From: JACCTH01 sp963761985
Lineage (GTDB): Bacteria; Actinomycetota; Acidimicrobiia; Spongiisociales; ZC4RG35
NCBI GenBank assembly: GCA_963761985.1
Contig: CAVXIT010000003.1
Location: 124,001-188,000 of the forward strand
Direction of reading: 5' to 3'
DNA length: 64,000 nucleotides
Positions within the stretch are counted from its first letter, which is position 1; every line of letters begins with the position of its first letter. This document shows positions 15,367 to 24,532 of the stretch, piece by piece. The notes beneath the pieces are model-generated. The model worked only from the letters and a program-made list of their open reading frames with translations. It had not been told where the DNA came from and ran no database searches. The position numbers and the translations under genes are program-made.

Positions 15367-17319
15367 CTACTTCAAGTAAAGGTTGAGCCAACGCTCGACC
15401 TCTTCGTACCAATGAAGGGAAGCCTGAGGGCTCAGGATCCAATGGTTCTCGCCGGGGAAGAAAACCAACCGCGCCGGGACTTCTTTAGCTTTCAACACTC
15501 CGTAAAGCTCGAGACCTTGGCTATGGGGAACTCGATAGTCCCGCTCACCGTGGATGACCAGCGTGGGGGTCGTGTATCCCGAGGAGTGGGAGGAGGGGCT
15601 GTAGAGGTCGACCTGAGCGCGGTTTTCGAAGATCTCGGCCCCAAAACTCTGGGGCCGGCCGGCGGTGACATCGCTCGCATACGTCCCGGCGAAGTTGGTG
15701 ACTCCGGCATGCACGATCGCACAGGCGTACCGGTCGGTTTGGCTCGTGACGAAAGCCGAGAGATAGCCACCGTAGGACCCGCCCGCAATCCCCATCGCTG
15801 ATTCGTTCACCAGTCCCGCGCCAATGAGGTGATCGGTGACGGCTTCGATATCGCGGTAAGGCTTGTCACCCCACGCTCCCAGGATCGACTCGGTGTACTT
15901 CTGACCGAAAGAGGTCGACCCGTGATAGTTGACGAGGGCGACTCGAAATCCGAAGCCGGCGAAGATCTGGGCGTGCCAGCGCCACTGCCACGAGTCGCCA
16001 AAACAGGCATGGGGGCCGCCATGGACGAGATGGAGCAGCGGCAAGCGGGCAGTGGGATCGGCGCCTGGGGGGTGAATGAGAAAGAACTGGATGGGTTCGG
16101 CATCCGCGCCCGGAATCGTGTGATCTTCGACCGCGCCCCAATCGAGCGAGCTGACGTCCGCGAAGCTGGTGACTTGGACGAGTTCACCATCTGCATCGAG
16201 TCGGACCACTTCGGGAGGCTGCTGAGAGGAATGGCGCAGCATGAAGGCCGTGCCGTTGTCGTCAATAACCGGAGACGAGAGCGTTCCACCTTTGGCAAGC
16301 TCGATCGCCCCTCGTTCGGATAGGCGATAGAGAGATGTGCGGGCCTGATCCTCGGCCAAGAAAACGACGTCGCCCCGGCCGTCGAACTCCCAGCTTTCGG
16401 CCGAGCGGTCGAGATCCTCGGTGATGATGCGATGTAGGTCCGACCCGCGGGCGTGTATCGCCAGGCGCACCCGGTCGCCATAGAAACCTGGCATCAGTTG
16501 CTGGCCGTAAAGGAGCATATCTCCCGAAGGGGAGTAGCGAGGGCGTGTTGCGTGGGCCGGCGCGTCGGGGGTCAGCTCCACCTCCGTGCCCGATTCGATC
16601 TCGATCTCAAAAATGGAATGGCGGAGCTGGCGATGCGGTGGAGTCGAGGCATCGGCAGAGAACGCGACGAAGCGCGAGTCGGGCGAGATGTCGAAACAGT
16701 CCCACGGGTCGTCGGTATTGGGCCACGCCCACCAGCGCGTTGCCTTGGGCGTGAGATCGGTCAGGTTGCGGGACTCCGGATCGAAAAGAAATAGATGGGG
16801 GACTTCACCCGTCGTCAGCCAGGTGTCCCAATAGCGATAAGTCGCGGTCTCCGTGGTGTGGACAACGAATTTGGCCGCCGCCCTTTTGCTCAGCTCCTCT
16901 CTGGTTTCCTCGACGGTCAGGTGCCCGTTGAATAGGTAAGCCAGCAACACAAGCGCACGACCATTCGTAAGCCATTTCGCGCCCAACAACCCGAGTGGAA
17001 GATCGGTGAGCACCTCGGGACTTTCCCCGTCGAATCCGACGAGATGGAGTTGCTTCCTATCGGAAACGGGGGCGAGGAACGCGATTCTCTGGCGGTCGGG
17101 CGACACGACCGGTTTGGTGGCGTCCATCTCCGCGGGGGTGAGCGGCCGCTTATGTTCTCCTTCGACCAGCCACAACCGGGTGCTGCCTTTGTTCTCGGCG
17201 ACGTCGTATCTGGTCACTGGCACGATCAGCCGTCCTGCGCCGGCAATGGTGGGGGCGCCCACCCGGGGCAGCTGCCAGAGGCGATCTGCAGTCAGAGGTT
17301 GCACCCGAGCCAGTTCCAC
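15367..17319 (-). CDS. S9 family serine peptidase (acylaminoacyl-peptidase/prolyl oligopeptidase type)
   Basis: A 650-residue two-domain peptidase: an N-terminal beta-propeller (about residues 20-390, with TolB-like repeats such as VVSPDRQRIAFLAPV) gates a C-terminal alpha/beta-hydrolase. Catalytic residues are visible: Ser about 513 in GGSYGGYLSAF, Asp in HGERDYRVPHSQGLELY and His in FPGENHWILS. No signal peptide, so it is probably cytosolic and trims short peptides. The GTG start lies 18 nt after the stop of the preceding lipoprotein gene; the likely ribosome site GAGGGGG can pair with CCCC in a small hairpin, which may damp translation. The two genes form one unit, both propeller proteins. 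Confidence 0.92.
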   Translation of the reverse strand: MELARVQPLTADRLWQLPRVGAPTIAGAGRLIVPVTRYDVAENKGSTRLWLVEGEHKRPLTPAEMDATKPVVSPDRQRIAFLAPVSDRKQLHLVGFDGESPEVLTDLPLGLLGAKWLTNGRALVLLAYLFNGHLTVEETREELSKRAAAKFVVHTTETATYRYWDTWLTTGEVPHLFLFDPESRNLTDLTPKATRWWAWPNTDDPWDCFDISPDSRFVAFSADASTPPHRQLRHSIFEIEIESGTEVELTPDAPAHATRPRYSPSGDMLLYGQQLMPGFYGDRVRLAIHARGSDLHRIITEDLDRSAESWEFDGRGDVVFLAEDQARTSLYRLSERGAIELAKGGTLSSPVIDDNGTAFMLRHSSQQPPEVVRLDADGELVQVTSFADVSSLDWGAVEDHTIPGADAEPIQFFLIHPPGADPTARLPLLHLVHGGPHACFGDSWQWRWHAQIFAGFGFRVALVNYHGSTSFGQKYTESILGAWGDKPYRDIEAVTDHLIGAGLVNESAMGIAGGSYGGYLSAFVTSQTDRYACAIVHAGVTNFAGTYASDVTAGRPQSFGAEIFENRAQVDLYSPSSHSSGYTTPTLVIHGERDYRVPHSQGLELYGVLKAKEVPARLVFFPGENHWILSPQASLHWYEEVERWLNLYLK

Positions 17320-17337
17320 TTTGGGGAATGTACCCCC

Positions 17338-18435
17338 TCACCCCGGAGCGGGAAAAGCCATAGCCCCTTCAGCGACCACAGTCACCTCGCCGCCGTCGGC
17401 GGGGTAGAACACAATCTCACCGTTTTCGCGCGGTAGGTAGAACCCGCTCGAATCGGCTCGCCACAAAGTGTGGAAGCGGCTGTATTGATCCCAGAACGGC
17501 AGGTAGGACTGCAGGAACACGGTTGAAGGGAGCGCCGGCTCGAATTCGATCGACTCCTCGCCGTTCCAAATGCCGGGCAAAAGACCCTCGGGTTCGAGTG
17601 CGAGGTAATAGAGCAAATCGTTGTTCGGTGACCACTCGAAGGCGATTACCGGGAGGTCCGTGATCTCTTGTTGATCACCGGTACTGAGAGATGTCACCGC
17701 CAATGGCCCTGGCGCCATTTGCGGATTGGCGGTAAAGGCGATGCGGTCGCCGGCGACCGAGAACTCGCTGAATAATCCGACCCCGGCGAGCACCTCACGA
17801 TCGTCGGAATGCTGGTCAAGCGCGACCAGTGATCCGTTTTCAACCAATAGGAGACGTCCATCGTCGAGAAACGCGGGAGCCTGGAAGACGCCTGGAGCGA
17901 CATCGAGGGTCTGCTCCTCTCCTTCGAGGCTCAACAGATAGGTGTCGGCCTGGTTGGCATGGACCAGCACCTGGGAGCTGTCTGCCGCCCAGTCGAAGAA
18001 GAACGGCTGGCCGGTGGCAACGAGCCGGGCCACGCCGCTACCGACGTCGAGCAATCCGAGGGCGACTCCGTTCCCGGCGGGGTCATTCCCCAAGTAGGCC
18101 AGAGTCTGGCCGTCAGGGCTGAAGCCGTAGAAGAAAGGAAAGGTGTTCCCGTCGATTCGCCGTTGGCTTTCCCCATTACCCATGGCAATGCGGGCGACGT
18201 TCTCGGCGGGATTGAATTCGGTCCACACCGCGAAGCTCGAGTCGGGCGCCCACGTGGGCTGTGAGACGACTTCGGCCGCGTCAGAAGCCAGCAACTCCAC
18301 CTGGGTTCCATCCTGATCGACCGCGCGCAAACCGTCGCCTTGCACCAGAAGCGGCGGGAGCTTGGCCGACGGCGAGCAAGAGGCGAGCCCCAGCACACCC
18401 ACGAAGATCACGTAGAGGAGGAGGCGGCGAACCAT
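17338..18435 (-). CDS. Beta-propeller lipoprotein (TolB/WD40-like)
   Basis: A 365-residue exported protein. MVRRLLLYVIFVGVLGLASC is a lipoprotein signal with Cys20 in the lipobox LASC. The rest consists of repeated propeller blades with TolB-like cores (WAPDSSFAVWTEF, FSPDGQTLAYLGN, WSPNNDLLYYLAL). No catalytic motif is seen, so it is probably a binding or sensing protein on the outer face of the membrane. The ATG is preceded by TAGGAT at 6 nt, supporting leaderless expression. It is cotranscribed with the S9 peptidase downstream and diverges from pfkA. Function is unknown. Confidence 0.8.
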   Translation of the reverse strand: MVRRLLLYVIFVGVLGLASCSPSAKLPPLLVQGDGLRAVDQDGTQVELLASDAAEVVSQPTWAPDSSFAVWTEFNPAENVARIAMGNGESQRRIDGNTFPFFYGFSPDGQTLAYLGNDPAGNGVALGLLDVGSGVARLVATGQPFFFDWAADSSQVLVHANQADTYLLSLEGEEQTLDVAPGVFQAPAFLDDGRLLLVENGSLVALDQHSDDREVLAGVGLFSEFSVAGDRIAFTANPQMAPGPLAVTSLSTGDQQEITDLPVIAFEWSPNNDLLYYLALEPEGLLPGIWNGEESIEFEPALPSTVFLQSYLPFWDQYSRFHTLWRADSSGFYLPRENGEIVFYPADGGEVTVVAEGAMAFPAPG

Positions 18436-18441
18436 GGCCCG

Positions 18442-18476
18442 ATCCTAAGACGGGGGCGCGGGCTTGTGTCTAGCGT
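18442..18476. promoter_or_regulatory. Divergent -10 boxes of the propeller lipoprotein and pfkA
   Basis: TAGGAT on the minus strand (18442-18447) ends 6 nt before ATG 18435; TAGCGT on the plus strand (18471-18476) ends 7 nt before GTG 18484. The second box decides the pfkA start among several candidates. No good -35 elements are visible. Confidence 0.45.
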
Positions 18477-18483
18477 TTCGCCC

Positions 18484-19584
18484 GTGTCCAACGTCGCAGG
18501 GTCCACCATCGCAGTGCTCACCTCGGGAGGCGATGCGCCCGGCATGAACGCCGCGATTCGAGCCGTCACCAAGGTGGCGGCGTCGAGGGGCGTGGCGGTG
18601 TGGGGTGTCGAGATGGGCTACGACGGATTGATCGATGGCAAGTTCCGGCCTCTCACCCGTCAGAGTCAAAAGTCGAAGTCATTAGCACCGGTCGGAGAGG
18701 TCGAAGCGATGGGAAGCCTCGGCGGCACCGTGCTCGGCTCGTCCCGTTGTCCCCGCTTTCACAAAAGAGAAGGGCGTGCAGAGGCGATTGCCCGCCTCCA
18801 GAGCTATTCGGTCGAGGGACTGATCGTTATCGGCGGAAATGGCTCACTGGCCGGTGCGCACGCCTTGGCGCAAGAGACGTCTATTCCGATCGTAGGAATC
18901 CCCGCTTCGATCGACAACGACATCGGTTTGAGCCGCGAGGCCCTCGGAGTCGATACCGCCTTAAACACGATCATCGAGGCGTGCGACCGGATCACCGACA
19001 CTGCACGCAGTCATCATCGAGCCTTCGTCGTGGAGGTGATGGGCCGCCATTCGGGATACCTGGCGATGGCCGCGGCGGTAGCGACGGCAGCCGACGGCGT
19101 CTTGCTTCCGGAGCATCGGCACAATCGTGATGAGGTGGTGGCGGCGGTGAGGGACTGCATCATCGAAAGTTTCGGCCGGGCTCGCGACAAGACCCGGGTC
19201 CTGATCATCAAAGCGGAAGGCGTTGACATCCCCACCCACGAGTTGCTGGCGGAAGTCGAGAAGCTGCTTCCTGACGAGAGCATCGAGGTGAGGGGGACTG
19301 TCCTCGGACACCTCGTCCGGGGAGGCAATTCAAGCTTTCGCGATAGGTTGCTCGCCGGGCGTTTCGGACTAGTCGCGGTCGAGGCGGTGCTGGGAGGCGT
19401 GACCGACCGGATGGTGGGGTGGAATCTCACCGATCGGGGCGAGCCGACTAGCGACAGCTGGATCCGGCTGTTTCCAATTGCAGATGTGTTGGAAGAAACG
19501 AAGTCGCTGCTCGATGGGACCAGCGCGGTGACGATGGACCGGGTGCGGCGGATGGAAATGATTCAGGGCGTGCTCAGCCTCTGA
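18484..19584 (+). CDS. pfkA: 6-phosphofructokinase
   Basis: Phosphorylates fructose 6-phosphate at C1 in glycolysis. The 366-residue protein starts with TSGGDAPGMNAAIRAV, then IGGNGSLAGA, PASIDNDIGLS (catalytic Asp of the TIDND motif kept), VEVMGRHSGYLA and VLGHLVRGGNSS. The second Gly of GGNGS is the residue that usually marks ATP-dependent enzymes (Asp in PPi-dependent ones), but the Asp normally before it is Asn, so phosphodonor use is uncertain. The start GTG 18484 is chosen because TAGCGT lies 7 nt upstream; GTG 18466 is possible, and the longer frame overlaps the divergent lipoprotein gene. Its end overlaps the convergent ATP-grasp gene by 11 nt. Confidence 0.88.
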   Translation: MSNVAGSTIAVLTSGGDAPGMNAAIRAVTKVAASRGVAVWGVEMGYDGLIDGKFRPLTRQSQKSKSLAPVGEVEAMGSLGGTVLGSSRCPRFHKREGRAEAIARLQSYSVEGLIVIGGNGSLAGAHALAQETSIPIVGIPASIDNDIGLSREALGVDTALNTIIEACDRITDTARSHHRAFVVEVMGRHSGYLAMAAAVATAADGVLLPEHRHNRDEVVAAVRDCIIESFGRARDKTRVLIIKAEGVDIPTHELLAEVEKLLPDESIEVRGTVLGHLVRGGNSSFRDRLLAGRFGLVAVEAVLGGVTDRMVGWNLTDRGEPTSDSWIRLFPIADVLEETKSLLDGTSAVTMDRVRRMEMIQGVLSL

Positions 19585-20776
19585 TCACAAATTCAAGGCA
19601 AGCGTGTGCCTTGCGCAGTGCCTCTTCGACAACACCCGGGTCGGAGCCTTTGGCAAAGATGAATCCGAGGTAGACGTCTGCCTCGGGGACCATCCGAAGC
19701 CTTGTCCCGATTGCCGACGTGATCTCGACCTCGACCACCCCCTCGACCGCCTTCGCCTCGGCGAGACCGCCAACCTGTTTGAGAGTCCCGGCGGCAGGGA
19801 TCGGGATCATCATCACGCCCGAGGCACGTCCGCGCCGGGGCGAGCTCTCACTACGTCCGAGTGCATGTCGGAGAATCAGCGCTTCGAGGGGAGTGTCGAG
19901 CAATCCAAAGGAGAGGGCTCGTCCGCAGATCCCGCCAATCGACCGGGCCGCGACTTCTATCACCTTGGCCTGGTTGGGATCTGGCAGCCGTAGCTCGGCA
20001 TGGACCGGTCCTTCGGTCAGGCCGAGGGCCGTCACCGCCTCTTGGGTTACCCGGGCGATCTCCTGTTGGCTCGGAGCCGGCAGCCGGCTCGGAGTGACGT
20101 AGATGGTTTCTTCGAAGAACGGCCCGTCGAGTGGGTCGGGTTTGTCAAAAATTGCGAAGACCTCGAGCGATCCTTTTCGCACCATCCCCTCGACTGCGAC
20201 CTCGGGGCCAGAAACGAACTCCTCGAGCAGCACTCGCTCTTCGCCGGAGATCGCCTCCACCCGGGCGACGGTTATAGCGAGGTCCTCCGGGCGGTCGACC
20301 TTGATGACTCCTTTGCTTCCCGCCAGGGTGAGAGGTTTGACGACCAGCGGAAACACGAGCGTCCCCGGATCGGGCTCAGAACCACTGCTTGGGGTCTCAA
20401 CCACCCTCCAAGCCGGTTGGGCGACCTCGTGGTGCGAAAGCAGTTCTCGCATCAACGCCTTGTCCCGGGTGGCGCGGGCTGCCTCGGGTGGGTTGTGAGG
20501 GAGTCCAAGCTCTTTTGCGGCGAGCGCGGCAATTACCACCCCGACGTCATCGATGGGCACGATCGCGTCGATCGGCGTGCGGGTGGCCAGCTCCACGATC
20601 GATTTGGCGGCGTCCTCGGGGTGATCGCAGTCGATCGTCAGAAACAACTCCGGCTCAACCAGCGGTAGCGGCTGCTCGGCAGCTACCGCTACCTCGACGC
20701 CAAGCGACTCCGCGGCGTCAAAGAAATCGGTCGCCCGGTAGGAACCGGTTGGGACGATCAACAGGACACGGGGCAT
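19574..20776 (-). CDS. ATP-grasp domain-containing protein (carboxylate-amine ligase type)
   Basis: A 400-residue ATP-grasp enzyme. The N-terminal Rossmann-like pre-ATP domain (MPRVLLIVPTGSYRATDFF) is followed by NPPEAARATRDKALMRELL, the ATP-binding core FPLVVKPLTLAGSKGVIKV with its Lys, LLEEFVSGPEVAVEGM, and the metal-binding end IEVAARSIGGICG. Such proteins join a carboxylate to an amine through an acyl phosphate; substrates cannot be read from sequence. The ATG is preceded by TAGCCT at 6 nt. The gene stands alone between pfkA (convergent) and the Nfu gene (divergent), so context gives no clear hint. Confidence 0.85.
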   Translation of the reverse strand: MPRVLLIVPTGSYRATDFFDAAESLGVEVAVAAEQPLPLVEPELFLTIDCDHPEDAAKSIVELATRTPIDAIVPIDDVGVVIAALAAKELGLPHNPPEAARATRDKALMRELLSHHEVAQPAWRVVETPSSGSEPDPGTLVFPLVVKPLTLAGSKGVIKVDRPEDLAITVARVEAISGEERVLLEEFVSGPEVAVEGMVRKGSLEVFAIFDKPDPLDGPFFEETIYVTPSRLPAPSQQEIARVTQEAVTALGLTEGPVHAELRLPDPNQAKVIEVAARSIGGICGRALSFGLLDTPLEALILRHALGRSESSPRRGRASGVMMIPIPAAGTLKQVGGLAEAKAVEGVVEVEITSAIGTRLRMVPEADVYLGFIFAKGSDPGVVEEALRKAHACLEFVIRG

Positions 20777-20782
20777 GTCGAG

Positions 20783-20826
20783 AGGCTACGGGCCATTCAT
20801 CTACTAGCGGTTCCCCCGGATAGACT
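20783..20826. promoter_or_regulatory. Divergent -10 boxes of the ATP-grasp and Nfu genes
   Basis: TAGCCT on the minus strand (20783-20788) is 6 nt from ATG 20776; TAGACT on the plus strand (20821-20826) is 7 nt from GTG 20834. Both positions suggest leaderless transcripts. Confidence 0.45.
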
Positions 20827-20833
20827 CGACTAC

Positions 20834-21445
20834 GTGGAGAATTTGCTCTTGGTTTCGGCTGAAGCCCTAGAGATGATCATCGGGCTCCGTGATCAGGAGC
20901 CGGGGGAATCTGAGGTCGGTTTACTCATCGAAGTCACCGGCACCCGGCAGGGCCAATACGCCTACGAGCTGGCCTTTGTGCCAATCGACGAGGAAGAGGG
21001 GGGGCATCACCTCGAACGACACGGCGATCTCGCCATCTTGATCCCCACCCAGAGCGTCGAACCGTTGCGCGGGGCGTCGCTTTCAATCGGTCCCGACGGT
21101 TTGGCCATGGACAATCCCAACCGACCGCTCACGAGCCCGGCGATGGCCGCGCCGCAGGGAACCATGGAAGGGCCGCTAGCCGAACAGGTGACCCAGGTCC
21201 TGGCCGAAGCGGTCAACCCGGCCATTGCCGCGCACGGAGGCAGGGCCGAGCTTGTCTCGGTCGACGGCACCATCGCCTACCTCAAGCTGGGCGGCGGCTG
21301 CCAGGGATGTGGGATGGCGCAAGTGACCCTCAAACAAGGCATTGAGAGGATTCTCAAAGAGTCGATTCCGGAATTGAGCGAAGTGGTCGATGTAACCGAT
21401 CATGCCTCCGGCTCCGACCCTTATTTCCAGAGCTCGAAAAAGTAG
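20834..21445 (+). CDS. nfuA: Nfu-type Fe-S carrier protein with degenerate A-type domain (NfuA-like)
   Basis: A 203-residue protein built like NfuA: an N-terminal A-type (HesB-like) domain that has lost all its cysteines (about residues 1-95), a linker rich in Pro/Ala, and a C-terminal NifU domain (about 115-200) with GGGCQGCGMAQ, whose CxxC binds a [4Fe-4S] cluster at a dimer interface. Such proteins deliver clusters to apo-enzymes. GTG 20834 has no ribosome site but has a TAGACT box 7 nt before it, the same hexamer as in front of sufE. The following gene starts 67 nt downstream on the same strand. Confidence 0.88.
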   Translation: MENLLLVSAEALEMIIGLRDQEPGESEVGLLIEVTGTRQGQYAYELAFVPIDEEEGGHHLERHGDLAILIPTQSVEPLRGASLSIGPDGLAMDNPNRPLTSPAMAAPQGTMEGPLAEQVTQVLAEAVNPAIAAHGGRAELVSVDGTIAYLKLGGGCQGCGMAQVTLKQGIERILKESIPELSEVVDVTDHASGSDPYFQSSKK

Positions 21446-21512
21446 CTCCGCCCTGGCCGTGGAACCAGCGGCAGCCCTGGAACCGGAGGGCTCTGGCGCA
21501 CGTCTGAGTTGC

Positions 21513-23585
21513 ATGCCCGGCCGGCGCCCAAGCCTGAACTTGCGTGTCATCGCTATTGCGTCGCTCGTTTTCGGCATCAGTCTGCCGGTGGCGGCCTCGA
21601 CGTTTCAGCAAGCTGACCCACCCGCACCCACCCGGCTCGAAGCCGTGGCCGGGCTAGCTGGCTTTGTCGACGGCTTCCGGCCAATGAATGTCGCGGTCAC
21701 GGTCTCAACCGACGTCCTTTTCGCCGGCCACATTGAGGCGAAGCTCGGAGGAGTAACCCAGGTGCTTCCGGTCGAAGTGCCTGCCGGCGGTTCCAAGGTC
21801 TACAACCTGCGCCTGGGCATTCCGGTTGGTAATCCACAAGTGCGACTCCGGCTGATACCCGCCGAAAGCGACGACCCCGCGGCCACCTTGAATCTCTCGC
21901 TCAAGCTTGCCACGGACCATTTGATCGCGGCCGTCGTCGGCCCTGACGAGCTCGTGAAGACGATCGACGGATCGGTTTCTGCGATCACCGAAAGAGACGT
22001 GGTGGGGGTGGGGGTTTCAACCGACTCGCTGGCCAATGACATCGATCCCGCCCGCTACCTGGTACTGGCCGATGGAGCCGAACTTCCCGAGGCATCGGTC
22101 AACTGGCTCGGACGCGGCGGCCGGCTCGTGGTTGACACCTCTGATCTGAATTCACTCGGCCTCGACCTCCCAACCGGGGCCGGCAACTTTCCCTTTGGTT
22201 CAGGGTGGGTCATCAGCGTCGACAGCCTCAATCAGCTGACCGAGGAGGAATGGGGGGATGTCTTTTCGCCTGTCTCCTATCGATTTGCGGCACGTGAAAT
22301 CTGGCAAAGCCCCGAAAGCCAGCTCATCCAGTCGGCAATCAGCGGCGGAGACCAGCGCGTGCCTTCACTTCCCTGGCTGCTCGGCGCCCTCGTCATCTAT
22401 GCCGTTCTCGTCGGCCCGGTGAACTTTGCAATTCTCAAGCGAATCGGTCGAAGGGAACTCGCCTGGGCGACCGTTCCCGCGCTGGCGCTCGTCGGGGTGC
22501 TCGGATTCTGGACCGCCGGGCGAACCCGGCTGCAAGAACATGTGGTCAATCATGCTTCGGTAGTTATCGCCGCCGGCTCCACCGTCGAAGGACGAACCGC
22601 CGCAGTACTCGTAGTCGGAGACGAGGGAACCCGGGCCTTCAACACAGCCGAGGATTGGGACACCGTGCCGGTGGAGGCGACGGCGGACTGGAACATGCAG
22701 ATGGCCGACGTTTATGCCCGGATCGACGCTGAGGGTGGATACAGCTTCGAACTCGGCGAACTCGAGGCAGCCGGGCTGTCCAGCCGCTGGCAAGGAAGTG
22801 GGACGAACATCCCTCAGGTTGAAGCGAGGGCCGACGGCGCAGAGCTTGAGGTCGAGGTCACCAACTCAACTGACCTCAACTTCTGGACCTGGGGGGTCGT
22901 CTCCCGTGGTCGAGTGGTGCTCTCCGACGAGGCCCTCGAGCCCGGGGCCAATGGATCGCGGTCAATCCGACCAGGCCAGAACGGCTTCAACGAGTTCGGC
23001 ACCGTAGGTGACGCCGTGATCAATCAGTTGCAGCTCTGGGACGACCCTTTCATTTGGAATCGGCTCGGTCCCCTCAGCCAGGTGGCTGCCGCCATGACGA
23101 TCGAGCGGGACACATATTTCTTTGGGTTCACCGATGAGCTCGAGGTTCCGCTGACGGTCGACGGGTCACAAGTCCGCGCCACCGGCACGAGCCTTGTCGT
23201 GGTTCCGATCGACCTGGCCGGGATTTTGGAAGAAGGCGACAATGCCCTCACTTCGACACTGCTCGACGCCGAGGATGCCAGCTTCATCGATTTTGGTCCT
23301 GGCTATGTGTACGTGCAGGGACAGAGCGCGGTGCTCGGGTGGGAAGTGCCGGCCGGGATTGCCAACCCGACCCTGGTCGTTCGCGAGGACTTCGGTCCGG
23401 TTCCCCCGGTGCTCGACCTGTACGACTGGGAGCAGAAGTCGTTCATCGCAGTGGTCAACAACGACACAATCGATCTCGGACGATTCCGCAACGACCGCGG
23501 CGAAGTGATCCTGCGAGCGGCGAATGACCCAGACGTCTTCGCCGAAACCGGTTTCTCCCCCTTCTCGTTCACGTTGGAGTGGTGA
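21513..23585 (+). CDS. Secreted, membrane-anchored protein of unknown function heading the ABC/MoxR/vWA operon
   Basis: A 690-residue protein not recognised as a named family. It has an N-terminal signal sequence (LRVIAIASLVFGISLPVAAS), a beta-rich extracytoplasmic region to about residue 280, a hydrophobic segment LPWLLGALVIYAVLVGPVNF, a basic turn KRIGRRELAW, a second segment (VPALALVGVLGFWTA) and a further about 350-residue beta-rich extracytoplasmic part. ATG 21513 is chosen because the signal peptide begins there; the open frame from 21402 overlaps nfuA. The stop is 3 nt before the ABC ATPase start, so it is the first gene of the operon. It may be the exported partner of the transporter; that is inference. 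Confidence 0.75.
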   Translation: MPGRRPSLNLRVIAIASLVFGISLPVAASTFQQADPPAPTRLEAVAGLAGFVDGFRPMNVAVTVSTDVLFAGHIEAKLGGVTQVLPVEVPAGGSKVYNLRLGIPVGNPQVRLRLIPAESDDPAATLNLSLKLATDHLIAAVVGPDELVKTIDGSVSAITERDVVGVGVSTDSLANDIDPARYLVLADGAELPEASVNWLGRGGRLVVDTSDLNSLGLDLPTGAGNFPFGSGWVISVDSLNQLTEEEWGDVFSPVSYRFAAREIWQSPESQLIQSAISGGDQRVPSLPWLLGALVIYAVLVGPVNFAILKRIGRRELAWATVPALALVGVLGFWTAGRTRLQEHVVNHASVVIAAGSTVEGRTAAVLVVGDEGTRAFNTAEDWDTVPVEATADWNMQMADVYARIDAEGGYSFELGELEAAGLSSRWQGSGTNIPQVEARADGAELEVEVTNSTDLNFWTWGVVSRGRVVLSDEALEPGANGSRSIRPGQNGFNEFGTVGDAVINQLQLWDDPFIWNRLGPLSQVAAAMTIERDTYFFGFTDELEVPLTVDGSQVRATGTSLVVVPIDLAGILEEGDNALTSTLLDAEDASFIDFGPGYVYVQGQSAVLGWEVPAGIANPTLVVREDFGPVPPVLDLYDWEQKSFIAVVNNDTIDLGRFRNDRGEVILRAANDPDVFAETGFSPFSFTLEW

Positions 23586-23588
23586 AGC

Positions 23589-24527
23589 GTGGGAATCGCG
23601 ACGCTCCAGAATGTAGATAAGCGCTATGGCGAGGTCATGGCCATGGACGGCATCAACCTCGACGTTCCCGAAGGTTCGGTCTACGGGTTAATCGGTCCCA
23701 ATGGCGCGGGGAAAACCACCTCGATGCTTGTCATCAGCAGCTTGCTCGCGCGCGACGGGGGCAAGGTGGAGGTCGCCGGGACCGACCCCCAGGTCGACCC
23801 CCGGGGGGTGCGTCGGGTCCTTGGTTACATGCCGGACGTCTTCGGGTTCTACGAGAACCTGACAACAACTGAGTACCTCGACTTCTTTGCCGCGGCCACC
23901 AAGATTCCCGCGGCCAAACGCCCGGCCCTAATTGCCGACCTGCTCGGCCTGGTCGATTTGGAAACCAAGGCAGAAGCCGACGTGAACACGCTGTCCCGGG
24001 GAATGAAACAGCGGCTCTCTTTGGCCCGCGCCCTGATTCACGACCCCCAACTGCTCGTTCTTGATGAGCCGGCCTCGGGGCTCGATCCACGCGCCAGGGT
24101 TCACCTGCGCGAGTTGATCGCCGAGCTTTCCCGCATGGGGAAGACGGTGATCATCTCGTCTCACATCCTTTCCGAGCTCGAAGGCATCTGCTCTCATCTT
24201 GCGGTGATCGACGACGGCAAGGTCAAGGCGTCAGGCAACCTCGACGAGATTCGACAAACCCTGGTGGCGACCCGCCGCATAACGATGCGCACCCCAGACG
24301 ACGAAGTTGATGACGTGGCATCGATGCTTGCCGGCCAACAGGAAGTGAGCGAGGTCGAAGTCGAACGGGGGAGAGTGCGCTTCGTACTAACTGGCGAGGA
24401 CGACGACTCGGCGCGCATCCTGGCGTTGCTGGTCAACGGTGGGCGTCGCATCTACGACTGGCGTCTGGAAGTCGCCGGTCTCGAGGAGCTGTTCTTGAGC
24501 ATCACCCGCACCGAAGGACCCCAGTAA
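23589..24527 (+). CDS. ABC transporter ATP-binding protein
   Basis: A 312-residue nucleotide-binding subunit of an ABC-2 type exporter. Walker A GPNGAGKTTS at about residues 36-45, Q-loop region VLGYMPDVFGFYENLT, signature LSRGMKQRLSLARAL (Arg in place of the usual Gly in LSGG), Walker B LLVLDEPASGLDP and the switch His in IISSHILSE. The C-terminal about 90 residues form the usual accessory domain. Translation begins at GTG 23589, 3 nt after the preceding stop. It pairs with the permease gene directly downstream and not with an amino-acid importer. Confidence 0.93.
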   Translation: MGIATLQNVDKRYGEVMAMDGINLDVPEGSVYGLIGPNGAGKTTSMLVISSLLARDGGKVEVAGTDPQVDPRGVRRVLGYMPDVFGFYENLTTTEYLDFFAAATKIPAAKRPALIADLLGLVDLETKAEADVNTLSRGMKQRLSLARALIHDPQLLVLDEPASGLDPRARVHLRELIAELSRMGKTVIISSHILSELEGICSHLAVIDDGKVKASGNLDEIRQTLVATRRITMRTPDDEVDDVASMLAGQQEVSEVEVERGRVRFVLTGEDDDSARILALLVNGGRRIYDWRLEVAGLEELFLSITRTEGPQ

Positions 24528-24532
24528 TCAAT

